Shown here one piece after another: positions 1 through 10,399 of a DNA stretch of 64,000 nt. Under the pieces are notes generated by a model. It saw only the letters and a program-made list of their open reading frames with translations. It had not been told where the DNA came from and ran no database searches. The stretch's first letter is position 1; every line of letters starts with the position of its first letter. The position numbers and the translations under genes are program-made. The stretch spans positions 79,726,524 to 79,790,523 of the forward strand of contig CM037877.1 in assembly GCA_021292165.1 (NCBI GenBank), written 5' to 3'. The stretch comes from Shinisaurus crocodilurus (lineage: Eukaryota > Chordata > Lepidosauria > Squamata > Shinisauridae).

Positions 1-430
1 ACCAGGTAGAAACTTTATTTGCCCAGGTTCTCATTAACCTGTTTCTATTAACCGTTTGTTTGTTTTTAGAAAATTGAAGTCAACAGAGCAGCACAACGGG
101 TTGGATCCTGAACTCAGTCATGCTTAGCGCAGATGCATTGAAATCAATGGGACTTCAGTTAGTCATGAATAACTAACCCACTGATTTCAATGGATCTGGT
201 CTAAGTACAGTGGTGTAGTGATAAATTTTGAAGTGCAGGAGCTCAGCATGACAGTCTCTATAGCAATGCTCCCCAAAAGAGTCCCAAAATTAGGGGTGGG
301 CGACCTGCCTGGCACTCAACTTGTGGTGCATGAACCGAGTGCTTCCCACTGTGTGAGCCAAGCCGAGTGCGAACGCCAGCTGAGGTGCTCGCCGGACTTC
401 TGGGTCTCCGGCTCTACGTTGTTTACGACT

Positions 431-961
431 TAGGGATGTCACCGTTCTGTGTTTTTTTTTTTTGCATTCTGGAACGGTGAGCCGGTCTGAGCTAAAGGAG
501 AACGTTCGCGAACAGACTCGCGTGAGCTGAACAAGGCGAGTTCGCACTTGCTGAATGGTTCCCCAAAAATTCTCACACAACCCGATGTAACCGTTCTGTG
601 TTTTTGCGTTCACAAACGGTGCGCTGAACAGAGCTAAAAGGAGAACGATCGCGAACAGACTCGCGTGAGCCGAACAAGGCGAGTTCGCTACTGTTCGCGC
701 TTCCTGAACGGTTCCCCCAAAATTCTCACACAACCTAAATAGCATAAAATACATTAAAAACGGCCTAATTTGCGCAAATTAGGCCATTTTCTACGTAAAC
801 AATATAGAGCCGGAACCTGGAAGTTGCTTTCCCCAGCTCGGCCTGTGAGAACGCAAGGCGAGCTGGGGAAAAGTTAGGGTGAGCAGAGCTTGGGGGGGGG
901 GCAACCTGGCAAGTTCGCTGGACTTCCACCCCCCCAATCGAGCTCCGCGCACACATCCCTA
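431..961. mobile_element. CpG-rich non-autonomous DNA-transposon-like element
   Basis: Left end reads TAGGGATGT and right end ACATCCCTA, a short terminal inverted repeat. The interior is CpG-rich, unlike its AT-rich surroundings, and has no coding capacity. Near the right end an imperfect hairpin (about 820-868) has arms around CTTTCCCCAGCTCG and CGAGCTGGGGAAAAG. The same hairpin type and right end recur at 34800-35056, so this is a multicopy family. I see no clear target duplication, so the class is uncertain; hAT is an inference from other AGGGATG-ended elements here. Confidence 0.5.
436..735. repeat. Two tandem units of about 150 bp
   Basis: Each unit runs from GATGT(C/A)ACCGTTCTGTG to TTCTCACACAACC and contains GCGAACAGACTCGCGTGAGC and GAACAAGGCGAGTTCGC. 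Unit one is about 436-582 and unit two about 583-735. They differ by a poly-T stretch in unit one and an extra CTGTTCGCGCTT-like insert in unit two. Confidence 0.8.
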
Positions 962-1274
962 CCCAAAATTCAGGCAGCTGTGTCAATCAACGAACCAGTT
1001 CTAGCAGTTTTCTTTTTTTTTTCTTTTTTAAAAAATATTTTATTTACTTTTCAAAACAAATTATAACAAAAATATATATATAACAGAATACAAGAATATC
1101 ACACAAATATAACATAAACAACATACAATAAATCATGAAGTGCTCCCCCCCACCCTCCAAGGGACCAATTAATATACTTCTGTCCTCTTGATCAAATAAA
1201 TTCTAAATTCCAAAAATATAACATATCTTGACAAGGCATGTTTCCCTTCCCCTTTATTAATACATAGTCTAGTA

Positions 1275-2170
1275 CAGTGATGGTGAACCTATGGCATGGG
1301 TGCCACAGCTGGCACGCAGGGACCTCTCTGTGGGCACTTGAGCCATTGGTCACCAGATCGCGAAAAGACCATCCCCTTCTGCAAAACACTAATGATCTTG
1401 TTCTTTCTCAGTGTGGAACAGAATGATTTTATTCTAGAATTCCTGTTACATAATTCTTTTCTACATTGTTATCACATTTAAAAGATTTTGAAGAATGATG
1501 CACAGAGCATGGCTTGGAGGTAAAGCCCTAACAGTTGACCTGAGTGCTGCATGTGTTGCTCTCAAACTAACGGAGTATGAGCCAAGGTTTGACAAATTAT
1601 CAGCATGCATGCAATAGCAAAAATCACATTAATTGTGCAAAAGCATGCCCAATGCAAACTTTTACCTAATGCAGTGTTTGCAGTCCAAGACATAAAGTGT
1701 TTAAAATGTGTTAAGCACGTTTAGTTTTCTTTTTTATCTTGCTCATCCTAGTACAGGTTGAATTTTACTTTTACTAATCCGACACCTGTAGAAGCAGGAA
1801 AAGGACCCGGAGTAAAGCTTGCCCCATACAATTTCAGGCTGGCATATAATCATATTACAAGTTGAGAATCCCTTATCCAAAAATACATGTGCCTAATTAT
1901 TTAAAAAGTTTGTATAAATTCCCTTCAGGCTATGTGTACAATGTAGTACTATAATGATTTTTTGAGTTGATTTTTTTTCCAACAAAAAATTGTTTGTATC
2001 ATTGCAAGCTCTGTTGTTGTGTTTTTCTTTAAAGACAAAAGATGTTAATTAGTTCAGACAACTAAAACCTCGGTATTCAGGTTTAATTGCAGTGTTGGCA
2101 CTTTGAAATAAATAAGTTGGTTTTGTGTTGCAGTTTGGGCACTCGGGCTCAAAAAGGTTCGCCATCACTG
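1275..2170 (+). mobile_element. hAT DNA transposon, deleted internally, with 8-bp TSD
   Basis: Terminal inverted repeats are CAGTGATGGTGAACCT (1275) and AGGTTCGCCATCACTG (to 2170). An 8-bp duplication GTCTAGTA lies at 1267-1274 and 2171-2178; 8 bp is the hAT hallmark. The element sits in the 3' part of L1-A. The paralogous L1-B has the uninterrupted site near 13815-13835 (CATAGTCTAATAATTGATTCC), which serves as an empty site. The 896-bp interior keeps a transposase C-terminal remnant (1525-1632) but no long frame. Confidence 0.92.
1525..1632 (+). pseudogene. hAT transposase C-terminal remnant
   Basis: Plus-strand frame from 1525 reads ALTVDLSAACVALKLTEYEP, then RFDKLSACMQ, a TAG at 1615-1617, then QKSH and stop at 1630-1632. 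The pattern of an LK-T-YEP-FDKLS core followed by a Q-rich K/V-S-H end is the extreme C-terminus expected of hAT transposases of this type. Only about 35 residues survive and there is one in-frame stop. The family assignment also rests on the 8-bp target duplication and termini. Confidence 0.6.
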
Positions 2171-2179
2171 GTCTAGTAA

Positions 2180-2390
2180 TTGATTCCATATATCCATAAA
2201 ATTATTCTTCTTTAGCAATCCTTTTATGCATTTGATACTACTAGTTAGTTTATCATTTAGGGCTATGTCCCAAACTTCCTTATACTAGTCTCTTGTAAAC
2301 ATATAATATCCGCCTTATCCTTGTTGAGGAGTGGTTCAATCCGTCTTCATTTCAACATGGAACCCAGGCCTTTAACATTCAAAGTGGTAA
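2180..2390 (-). pseudogene. L1 ORF2 remnant: N-terminus joined to C-terminal tail
   Basis: On the minus strand, codons matching the ORF2 start (RRIEPLLNKDKADII then CLQE, aligned to the RRRIEALLKKDKADIIFLQE of L1-C) run to about 2296. They continue directly into the C-terminal segment (TAT AAG GAA GTT TGG GAC, equivalent to YKEVWD of L1-C near 42260). Endonuclease catalysis, all of the reverse transcriptase and most of the C-terminal domain are absent. Confidence 0.8.
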
Positions 2391-2929
2391 TTCTCAAATT
2401 TGAAACCATCTCAAGTCTTTGTCCATCTTAAATTGCTAGTCCCTATTAGTGAAATAAAACACAACAGCACACACCCTACCCCTACCCCACACCCTATTAC
2501 TCCATTCCCTACATATATAAGCATTCCCCCCCTTACCAGCCTTGAAGAAAATCTTCATGACCCCGGCCTGCCATGCCAACAAAAGGGGGGGGGAGACAAA
2601 CCCACCCACCAAGCAACTGACCCGTAGATCCCTCCCAATTAATCTTTTATCCTTATTCATCCAGGTTAGTACCCTTTAAAAAAAACAACAAAGAAACATA
2701 AAGTAAAACAATAACATTATTAATCTATTATATATACTTATTAAAATGAAAACAAAAACAAAATATAAAGGAAAAAACCGAGAGAGAGAAAAGAGAAAGA
2801 AAATAGAGACTAATATTTAAAAAAATATTAAAAGCACAGAAAAAAACTTTCTTTTTCTTTTTCTTTTCTTTTCTTTTTTCTTTTAAAGGGGGAAAAAAAA
2901 CACCCCATCACAACTCCATTAAGATAAAC

Positions 2930-3915
2930 TCCTCTTTCAGTTCCTTCCAATTATTTGCACGATCACTTTCTCTTCTGCTCTTCTCCTCACCACCACAAAA
3001 ACTTTTTCCTTCCATATTTCTCTTACTTAGCTGCTCCTTCCAACAGCTGCACATCCACATCCCTCGAGGTTCCTGCCATCAATCCCAGTTCTTCCAAAAG
3101 ATCCATTCCTTGTACACAGGATGTTATCTTGCATCTCTTGTTTTTGATCATAAAAAAACACATCACAGGATAGCCCAGTTGTATCTAATTCCATTCTTGG
3201 ACAAGACAGCAGTACATTGGCTTCACACTGCGTCTCCAATCAATTGTTTGCTGACACAAATCATTAAAAATTTGGACTGGAGTACTTTGATATTGCAGTT
3301 GTCCTGGACGTTTCTTCAAAATTTGGGTAAACAATTCTTTTTTATAAAAACTGGCAAAACACACAACAATGTCACTGGGGGTAAGCCCCCCCTTCTTGAA
3401 ACTCTGTGGACCCTTTCCAAGTCTTGCTCAGTCAATTCCAATTCTGGGGCAATTTCACAAAGCCAGTTCAAAATTATTCCTCTCAAATTTTTCCCATCCT
3501 CCACACTAACATGTGGGAAAAGGCGTATACGAATATTAGACCGCCTCGCTCTGTCTTGGATATTAATCATTTGTAACTCCAGTGCATCAAATCTTAAATC
3601 TTGTTGCTGACTTTTACGTTGAAATTCCTGCTGTACACCCTCCACTTTGTCATCCAAGATCTTGACTTCCTCTTTCAATTGTTTAAAGTCCTCTTGAACT
3701 TTCTGGAATCCTGCCTTCAAATCCTGCTGAACCTGTAGAACTTCTCCTTTAAGTTGAGATATTTCCCCACTAATTTTATCTGCAAAACGAGAGAGAATCG
3801 CCTCCATTTCTGTGGTCTGCACTTCCGAGGGATTTTTTTCCAGAGAAGACGAAGTTACTTTCTCTTTAGCATCCACCATCTTAGCACCCAATCTGCCATC
3901 TTTTCTCTCAGCCAT
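2930..3915 (-). pseudogene. L1 ORF1p-like nucleic-acid chaperone, frameshifted
   Basis: Starts MAERKDGRLGAK at 3915. Residues about 40-125 form a long charged coiled coil (ISQLKGEVLQVQQDLKAGF and following heptads), then RARRSNIRIRLFPHV, the start of the RNA-recognition-like domain, then LNWLCEIAPELELTEQDLERVHRV typical of vertebrate L1 ORF1p. The first frame closes at 3316; the C-terminal part continues in another frame at about 3239-3027, so there is a frameshift near 3320-3350. Known L1 ORF1p trimerises through the coiled coil and binds L1 RNA. This copy cannot make the whole protein. Confidence 0.85.
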
Positions 3916-4644
3916 AATTACTTTATCTCTACTACCGCAGAGACGAGACTCTATTTTTTTTTAATTCCGTTCCTTTTCTAGCCCCACTTCCCTCCACCAG
4001 TTCACTTCTCTCCAATCTTTGAACCCTAGAGAGGCTGTGGTCAGAGGGGTGAGCTCTTTCAGGACGACTCCAAAGAGGAACGCTTGGTGTTTTTTTTTTT
4101 CCTTTTTCCCGTCCACTCCGCATTTAAGACCTTAATCAGAAGGAATACGCTCTCTCTCCTTATTAAAATTGTCTTTTTGCAAGCCTCCAGTTTTCTTACC
4201 AAAGTTAAGTCATTTGCTGGATGAAATCAATACTTATAGTTCAAACACCTTGGGAGGTTTCTAACGAATGTCTAGTCCGCCATGGTGGCTGGCTCTGCCC
4301 CCCCTAGCAGTTTTCATCTCCAGGAGCAGGCCTTTTGTAACGCTAATGGTCTTAATTGTCCATTTAAGACAAAGCCATGATAAAATGCTTTGCATTACAA
4401 CAGGGAACAATATATTGTTGCTGGGAAAAATCATCCCCCTCCTCCCAGCTACTGTGAGGATTGCAACTAAACTCAGAGGGAACAGGGAAGTCTGAGTGGG
4501 GTGGCAGATGATGACATCAGCATCCCTGCTAATAAAAAAAATGGTGGTGCTGCATCCCTGCAAGCCCTGGCTCCACTTCACCTCTAAGCATGACAAAGTC
4601 TGGACCCAACCCAATCTTGAAACATGTCCTGAAAAAACTTAGAA

Positions 4645-4855
4645 AGGTGTGTTGTCATGGATAGAGTGTTTGACTAGGACTGAGGAGGAGAGCCACACCC
4701 AGCCATGAAGTTTACTGGGTGGCCTTGGGCCAGTTACTATCTCTCAGCCCAGCTTACCTCACAGGGTTACTATGAGGATAAAATGGGGACAGGGGAGAGC
4801 GACACATGCCATCTTGAGGAACTTGGAGAAAAGGCTGGATATATAAATGAAATTA
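4645..4855 (+). mobile_element. tRNA-derived SINE (family S1)
   Basis: Begins with a tRNA-like head (ATGGATAGAGTGTTTGACTAGGAC), followed by CAGCCATGAAGTTTACTGGG, CTTGGGCCAGTTACTATCTC, CACAGGGTTACTATGAGGAT and the tail AGGCTGGATATATAAATGAA. Minus-strand copies of the same family are at 53285-53577 and 54650-54900. A (CA)n follows the tail. Confidence 0.8.
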
Positions 4856-4856
4856 T

Positions 4857-4878
4857 ACACACACACACACACACACAC
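4857..4878. repeat. (CA)n microsatellite
   Basis: About 11 CA units directly after the SINE tail. Confidence 0.95.
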
Positions 4879-4880
4879 CT

Positions 4881-6289
4881 TATGTCTCAGTCTAGATGCA
4901 CACTGAAGGATTTGAGGGCCAATTCAATCATTGAGGTTAACCCCTGCAAAATTATATAGGGGTACCTAAAGAAAAGCAGAGAAAAGAAGACCCCCAAAAG
5001 GTTGAACATGAAAAAAGACAGCTGCGCGACTGATATGATCCTGTTCTTTTTTTTTAGAATGCATCATTTTTCATAGAATTCCTTGATAAAGAGATTTTCT
5101 CAAAATGGGTTGGGAACCTGATCACTTGTGCTGTGCAGCTATTTTTTCTCATGTGCACCTAAAGAAAGGCCAGGAGAAAACAGATTTTCAAGCAACTGCT
5201 CAAATGGGACAGCATGTGCCCCCTTATCCCAACCAATCAGCTTGATGACAATGAAACAAAAATGCCCATTTTTTTTTCCAAACCTGATAGTCCTTCTTCA
5301 TGCTTACTTTGCTACTAGGTGATAGTTTCCCAGATCATGAGAAATCCTAAATGTTCAGCACAGTTTTACAGTACTGCTTTGTGTAGGTGTAGCAATTTGT
5401 AGTCACAAACCGGATCACCCCTACTCCTGTGTCTTGAACAGCAGGCAGCCCGATACAAAGAACTTTAAGAGATCCCCATCACTTCTTTCCATGCCCAGAT
5501 AAATTTCACCTGTTAAATGTTAGGGTGCCAGGGTGCTCTTACAGGCGCAGGAGCACAGAGCCAGTAAAAAGGAAAAGGTGGCAACATTCGCCACAAAATA
5601 GAATCTGTGTTTCCTTCACATATAGATTCCCCGGCAGCTAAGCTGAATGCAGTGATTTCAAATCCTTTAAAGGCCAATACTAAAATCATCAGCTATATTT
5701 TTATACCCCAAATTGTTCTTTTGTTTTACCTCAGTAGGCTGCTAAACATAACAAGGAAACCATACATTACACTAATTACACTTTTCTTATTGGTCAGGAA
5801 GCAAATAAGTCATTCTGAGACAAATCTCTGTAGTTATTCATGAGGCAGTTTGAGATGACAAAGACAGAGTAAATTGAGCAATCTCTCATTATATTTATTA
5901 CGCAGCCTTTGTGCTAATGAACAACAAGAGGCTTTGCAGAAACAATGGCTGCCGTTTGGAATGATACAGCGCATTATACACTCCATATTCTTCAAACCCA
6001 TGGATGACATTTATTTGTTTACATGTTTGCTCATACTGTACCTCTGTTTCAAGAAGAAATTAGACAGGCCAACAGCAATGTCAGGAGTTCTGCTGATAGT
6101 TTCCATAGAACCCTATTGAAATACAGGCTATAGAAGCTGGTTTGCAGAAGGCAGAGCTGTAATGGAATTAGAGTGGATGAATCCAATTCAATTCAACTTC
6201 TGTACTAGCTAAAGGCCTGTCCAGGAAAAGTAGGCTGATTAGAAAGAATTATTATAATTTACATAGAAATACAGTACTTCACACCATAG
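4881..6289. other. No recognisable feature
   Basis: AT-rich unique-looking DNA. Short frames are present but none shows codon bias, domain motifs or splice context. About 5690-5760 is weakly reminiscent of a LINE tail. Confidence 0.5.
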
Positions 6290-6530
6290 TGTGGAAGACT
6301 GTGACCAGATGACCTGTGTGCCTTGTTGCTGCCCAGGTGCTGTTGATGGGCAGCTTCAAGGCTCAGCTCTTCTTTCTGATGGTTCTTTATGTTTAAACCA
6401 CACTTAGCCTGGACAGCCCTTCAAATAGAGGACACTTTCAGAATAGAAGACAGGCCACTGGCAGCCCTTCAAATAGAGGATTGACCTCTGGAAAAGAGGA
6501 CACATGGCCATCCTACCATGTCTATCACTG
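6290..6530 (+). repeat. Unclassified interspersed repeat R1
   Basis: Similar to the reverse complement of 15840-16135. Shared landmarks are AGACTGTGACCAG(A/G)TGA, CCAGGTGCT, GCTTCAAG, TTTAAACCA and CAGCCCTT(C/T)AAAT(A/T)GAGGA. The block CAGCCCTTCAAATAGAGGA occurs twice within about 45 bp (near 6415 and 6460). No coding potential or clear termini. Confidence 0.6.
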
Positions 6531-7074
6531 GGGCCATTCACATGGGTGGAGCAAAGAGTGGATTTGGGCGTTATTTTAAAAACCTGGACCTGTTCCTGGA
6601 CACTATTACCCCAATCAGACCATTGCCTCTAGGCCCTCAGAAGGAGGTGAGAAGTGCTATCTCCAGCAAAACCAGAAGCTGCATTTTGTGTCATTATATA
6701 TGCTAGGATCATATTGTGATATGTATGTGTGTATTTTTAAGAAGCCCACTTCTAACGCCACATAATATTCTTATTTATATGTATGTGAGTTCAGGGGGCA
6801 TACAAATTTTGTTCAGATCCCATAAATTCCATCCTCAGTCAGGAATCAACTATAACACAACAAAGAACATGGCTGACTGAGAGATTCAAACAGTGAGGGA
6901 AATGTCCAGAGAGAGATTTAGGAACTATGGAACAGGAAGAGGGCTTCTTAAAGATATACTCAGAAATATAGTATGAGACTAAAATATTTATCCTTTACCT
7001 TGTTAGACACCTCTCCTTTGTTTGAATTGTTCAGTAATGAAAAATGCAGGTAGCAGATATGAACGTGAAGTCAT

Positions 7075-7200
7075 AAGAAGAGCCATGCTGGATCAGACCA
7101 AAGGCCTATCTAGTCCAGAATTCTGTTTGCACAGTGGCAAACCAGATGCCTATGGGAAGTCCCCCCGTCGTGCTCCACAGCAATTGGTGCTCAGAGGCAT
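7075..7200 (+). repeat. Fragment of squamate-type repeat (GCTGGATCAGACC family)
   Basis: Contains AAGAGCCATGCTGGATCAGA and TCTAGTCCAGAATTCTGTTT, CCACAGCAATTGGTGCTCAG. A second copy lies at 57404-57587. I recognise this as a common interspersed repeat of lizards and snakes but cannot name the family. Confidence 0.6.
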
Positions 7201-7214
7201 GCTGCCTTCATATA

Positions 7215-9535
7215 GACACCACAACAATTTAAAATATCATTATACCCTCTGTATAATTTTGATGCTTTGTTGTGTTAAAGTAGTTCTTAACCTTGTGATA
7301 TCTTTTAGCTGTCTACATGGTTGTTGTCTGTTTTAGTTTAGTCTCTCTGTTTTAATGTGTTGTTTCTTTGTGCTGCTTTTTGATTGGTTGTATTTGGATT
7401 TTATTTGTTTTATTATGCAATGCCCTGAGAGCTATTTACTACAGGGTGACTAATACTTTTTAGAAATAAATAATAGATAATAAATAAATCTAGCCTCTAA
7501 AGGCCAAACATCTTCCTAAATAGGAAGGTCTTAACACTTTGGCAGGAGGACGAGGAAATGACAAAATAAACCTTCCTAAGTAGGGAGTTCCAAAGTCTGG
7601 GTGTGGCAACTGAGGAATCCCTATCTGTTGTCCAAACCAAATATGGGTTTGGAATTGATCAGAGGGCCTCTGTAGACGATCTCAGTAAATGGAAGAAGGT
7701 GGTCTATCAGATACCCAGGTCCTAAGCCATGTAAGGCTTTAAAGGTCATAACTAGCACTTTGTATTGAGCCCAGAAAGAAATAGGGAACCCATGCAATTG
7801 TTCCAGCAGTGGGGAGAGATGCTCCCAGCACTCAGCCCCAGTACCTGAATGTACTACATTTTGAACAAGCCAAGCATCCATGCACTTTTCAAAGGCAGAC
7901 CCATGCAGAGTGCATTGCAGTAGTCCAGTTGTTATGTAAGTAAGGCATGCATCAACATGGCCAGATCTGACATCTTCAGGAATGGGTGTAGTTGTCTAAT
8001 TGCTTTAGTTATACAAAAGTGCTCTTGTCCACTGCCAAAACCTGGGCTTCTAGGTTCAGTAGTGAAGCCAGGAGTACACACAAACTGAACCTGACTGTTC
8101 AAAGGCAAGACAATCCTATCCATGGCAGGTTGAACCTTTATTTCCTGATCTGCCTATCTATTGATCCATGACCACCTCTGTCTCATCTATATTAAGTTTC
8201 AGTTTGTTAGCCTTTAACTATTTAGTTTTATTTATTTAAAATTATTTTAGGCCACCTTAAGGGTAAAAAACTAGCCCATTACTGATTCCATACACTGGTA
8301 CAGAATTTCCCAGCCGCCCTGAAATGTGATGGAAAGGAGAAACAGAGCATGGTGGTGTCATCTCCACATTAGTGGCACTGAACTTGAGAGCTCTGTACAA
8401 CTTCTCCCAATGGTTTCATGTAGATGTTAAACGGCATGGGGAATGGAGCAGAATTCTGTGGAATCCCATAGGCTACCAGCAAAGAGGATCAGCAGCAATC
8501 CCCCAGCACAACCTATTTTAATAACTCTTCCAGGAAAGAATTGAACCACCATAAAATGGTGCCCCCAAGGCCTAGCCTGGTCAAGGCCAGAAGAATTCCA
8601 TGGTGGATGGTGTTGGAAGCCACCAAGAGGTCCAACAAATCCCCCCATTTAGTTCCCAGTATACATCTACCAGAGCAAACAAAGCTGTTTTGCATTCGAA
8701 ATCCAGGACTGAAGCCAGATTGAAATGGAAGATGTTACAGGAAGACCTCACTAGATGGCTCAGAGCAGAGACAATGGCGGTGGAAAAGGAAGATTCTTTT
8801 GCCATCATCACTGCCACAGAATAGGTTCTAAAATACACTGTACCCCATGTTCAGCTGGATTTGTCATGTGTCTTCTGCCACCATCACACTAGTCACCTAT
8901 TGCATCGCTCCTGTTGTAGCATCTGTTGCATCAGTTGTGCCTCGCCTGCTGTATCATTACCTGAAGCTCTCTGGACCACAAGGGAGACACCATGGCTCTA
9001 ATAACAGGGAAATTCATTCAGTGGCAATTGGGACTGAGTCATTTCTCCATTTCTGAATTTGACGAGGGCTTTGCTTCAACAGAACCACCTGCAGAAGTGA
9101 AAGAAAAGCCAATAAGCCATTTGCATCCATCAGTCTCAGGGAACAGACCACATGAATAGGCCCCCTGCTCCTGTGGACGTCAAGGTCCCCAGTAAGTCTG
9201 AACCTTACCAGGGAGTGATCTGTCCAAGGCAAAGGAATGATGGTAATTTATTCCACACCCAGATTACCCTCTTCCCATCCAGCACAAAACACCAGGCCTG
9301 AGGTATATCTGGTCAAATGACTGCCACTGGAAATTATCCATGGTTACCATGGTAGCCATAAAATCCTGCACCACTCCTGACACGGAGGCTTCAGCGTGAC
9401 TATTGAAATCCCTCAGTATCACATCGCTTCTAAGACCACCCCAGCAAGCTCAGGCTGGCAGACTGATGGTTGGGTGTGGGGTGTGGGGCAGATGGTACAC
9501 CAACAGAATCCCTGTTCTGTGTCAAACTATCCAGT
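7215..9535 (-). pseudogene. Decayed L2/CR1-type LINE: endonuclease, RT, C-terminus
   Basis: Minus-strand reading finds LINE landmarks in the expected order. An endonuclease piece has a DFNSHAEA motif (about 9385-9410) and WTDHSLVRFRLT (about 9190-9230; the D-H pair of APE-type endonucleases). An RT piece has NTIHHGILLALTRLGLGGTI (about 8545-8605), where the usual F-D-T-I-D-H aspartate is lost. A GDDTTMLCFSF stretch follows (about 8350-8380; YADD-like, now CGDD). The C-terminal part has LDYCNALCMGLPLK (about 7895-7935), LVMTFKALHGLGPGYLIDHL (about 7690-7750) and RLWNSLL/KTFLFR (about 7520-7590). An A-rich 3' UTR follows to about 7215. Many stops and frameshifts make it inactive. L2 versus a related CR1-group clade is not settled by eye. 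Confidence 0.8.
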
Positions 9536-9537
9536 CC

Positions 9538-9745
9538 TCATAGCATCATAGAGTTGGGAGGTACCTTGGAGATCATCTAGTCCAACCTCTTGCTCAGTAC
9601 ATGCTCTGCAATAAAGGATGCAGCTACAGCAAAGGAGACCCTCCTTCCACCAAGGCAGTCTATTCCACTGCCCAGCAGCCCTCAGTATCAGGAAGTTTCT
9701 CCTAATGCTTAGCTGAAATCTGCTTCCCTGCAACTTCCAACTGTT
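9538..9745 (-). mobile_element. CR1 LINE 3' end, truncated
   Basis: Minus-strand CR1 3' region: ATCATAGAGTTGGGAGGTAC, ATCATCTAGTCCAACCTCTT and GGAAGTTTCTCCTAATGCTT are the reverse complement of the usual CR1 end. Compare the plus-strand copy at 14404-14668. It abuts the 5' side of the preceding LINE fragment. Confidence 0.8.
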
Positions 9746-10399
9746 GTAGTCCAATGAAAGTAGATAATATTGTCTCCCCTAATATACATATAAGGGAGTC
9801 TGAGAACTGCAATCCTGTAAGAAAGCTGGCCTTTTCTCAATCTTCGTCCTTCCTTCTTCATCTCTAGTGCCATTAGTGGCATTTTCTCTGCGTCACCAGA
9901 TTGTTCCGCCCTAAATTGAGCAAATCAAATTAACTGATGACAATAATTGCTTAGTTGCATCTTTAATTTATTTGGGAATGCATGCTCATTTCCGTAATTG
10001 CCCTTCTGTGTTCACTTTCAGTGGAAAGGCAAGAATCAAAATGGAATATATTTGCCTTCCCCATTGAGCAGTTCCGATAGGGGAAATTATAACATTTGCA
10101 TGAGATTTACCACATGTGTATTGCAACTATAATTTCCCCCCCCTTATAAAGTTTAAAGATCACGAATGATCTTTGGCTGAATGCTCATGACATGCACTTG
10201 GGTGTGGATCCTGTGGAGCTCAAGTGGGATATACTTTTCTGTACACATTCATAAGATTTGGTTTATGAATACTGAACAAGGAAAATGCAACAATACTAAG
10301 TCAAGAGCCAATGACAGAGAGGTCAGATTACATATGGAACTACATTTTTCGGCCCATAAATACTTATCTTGTTGGTTCACATTGCTGTTCAGTATAAAC
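9746..10399. other. Unique DNA, possible conserved non-coding core
   Basis: No repeat signature. About 9900-10045 is free of microsatellites and has dense homeodomain/POU-like words: CAAATCAAATTAACTGATGA, ACAATAATTGCTTAGTTGCA, TTTAATTTATTTGGGAATGC, ATGCTCATTTCCGTAATTGC. Enhancer function is only an inference. Confidence 0.3.

Larger units (their letters stand above)
1013..4303 (-). mobile_element. L1 retrotransposon with internal deletion (L1-A)
   Basis: Minus-strand L1 flanked by a 12-bp target duplication CTAGCAGTTTTC (1001-1012 and 4304-4315). The poly-A tail appears as poly-T from 1013. From 5' to 3' on the minus strand it has a G-run start and 5' UTR (4303-3916), ORF1 (3915 to about 2930), an interval, the first tens of codons of ORF2 (to about 2295), then a jump to the last part of ORF2 and the 3' UTR. 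Most of ORF2 is missing. A hAT element interrupts the 3' part at 1275-2170. The 3' end matches L1-B (13593) better than L1-C (41963), so two L1 subfamilies are present. Confidence 0.9.

Noticed and set aside
290..754. 154-codon minus-strand frame
   Set aside because: It spans the two 150-bp tandem units and is repetitive itself (CENF-GT repeated); explained by the CpG-rich repeat.
2285..2300. Spliced L1 RNA as source of the L1-A deletion
   Set aside because: No GT at the donor side or AG at the acceptor side when compared with L1-C; a short microhomology is present instead.
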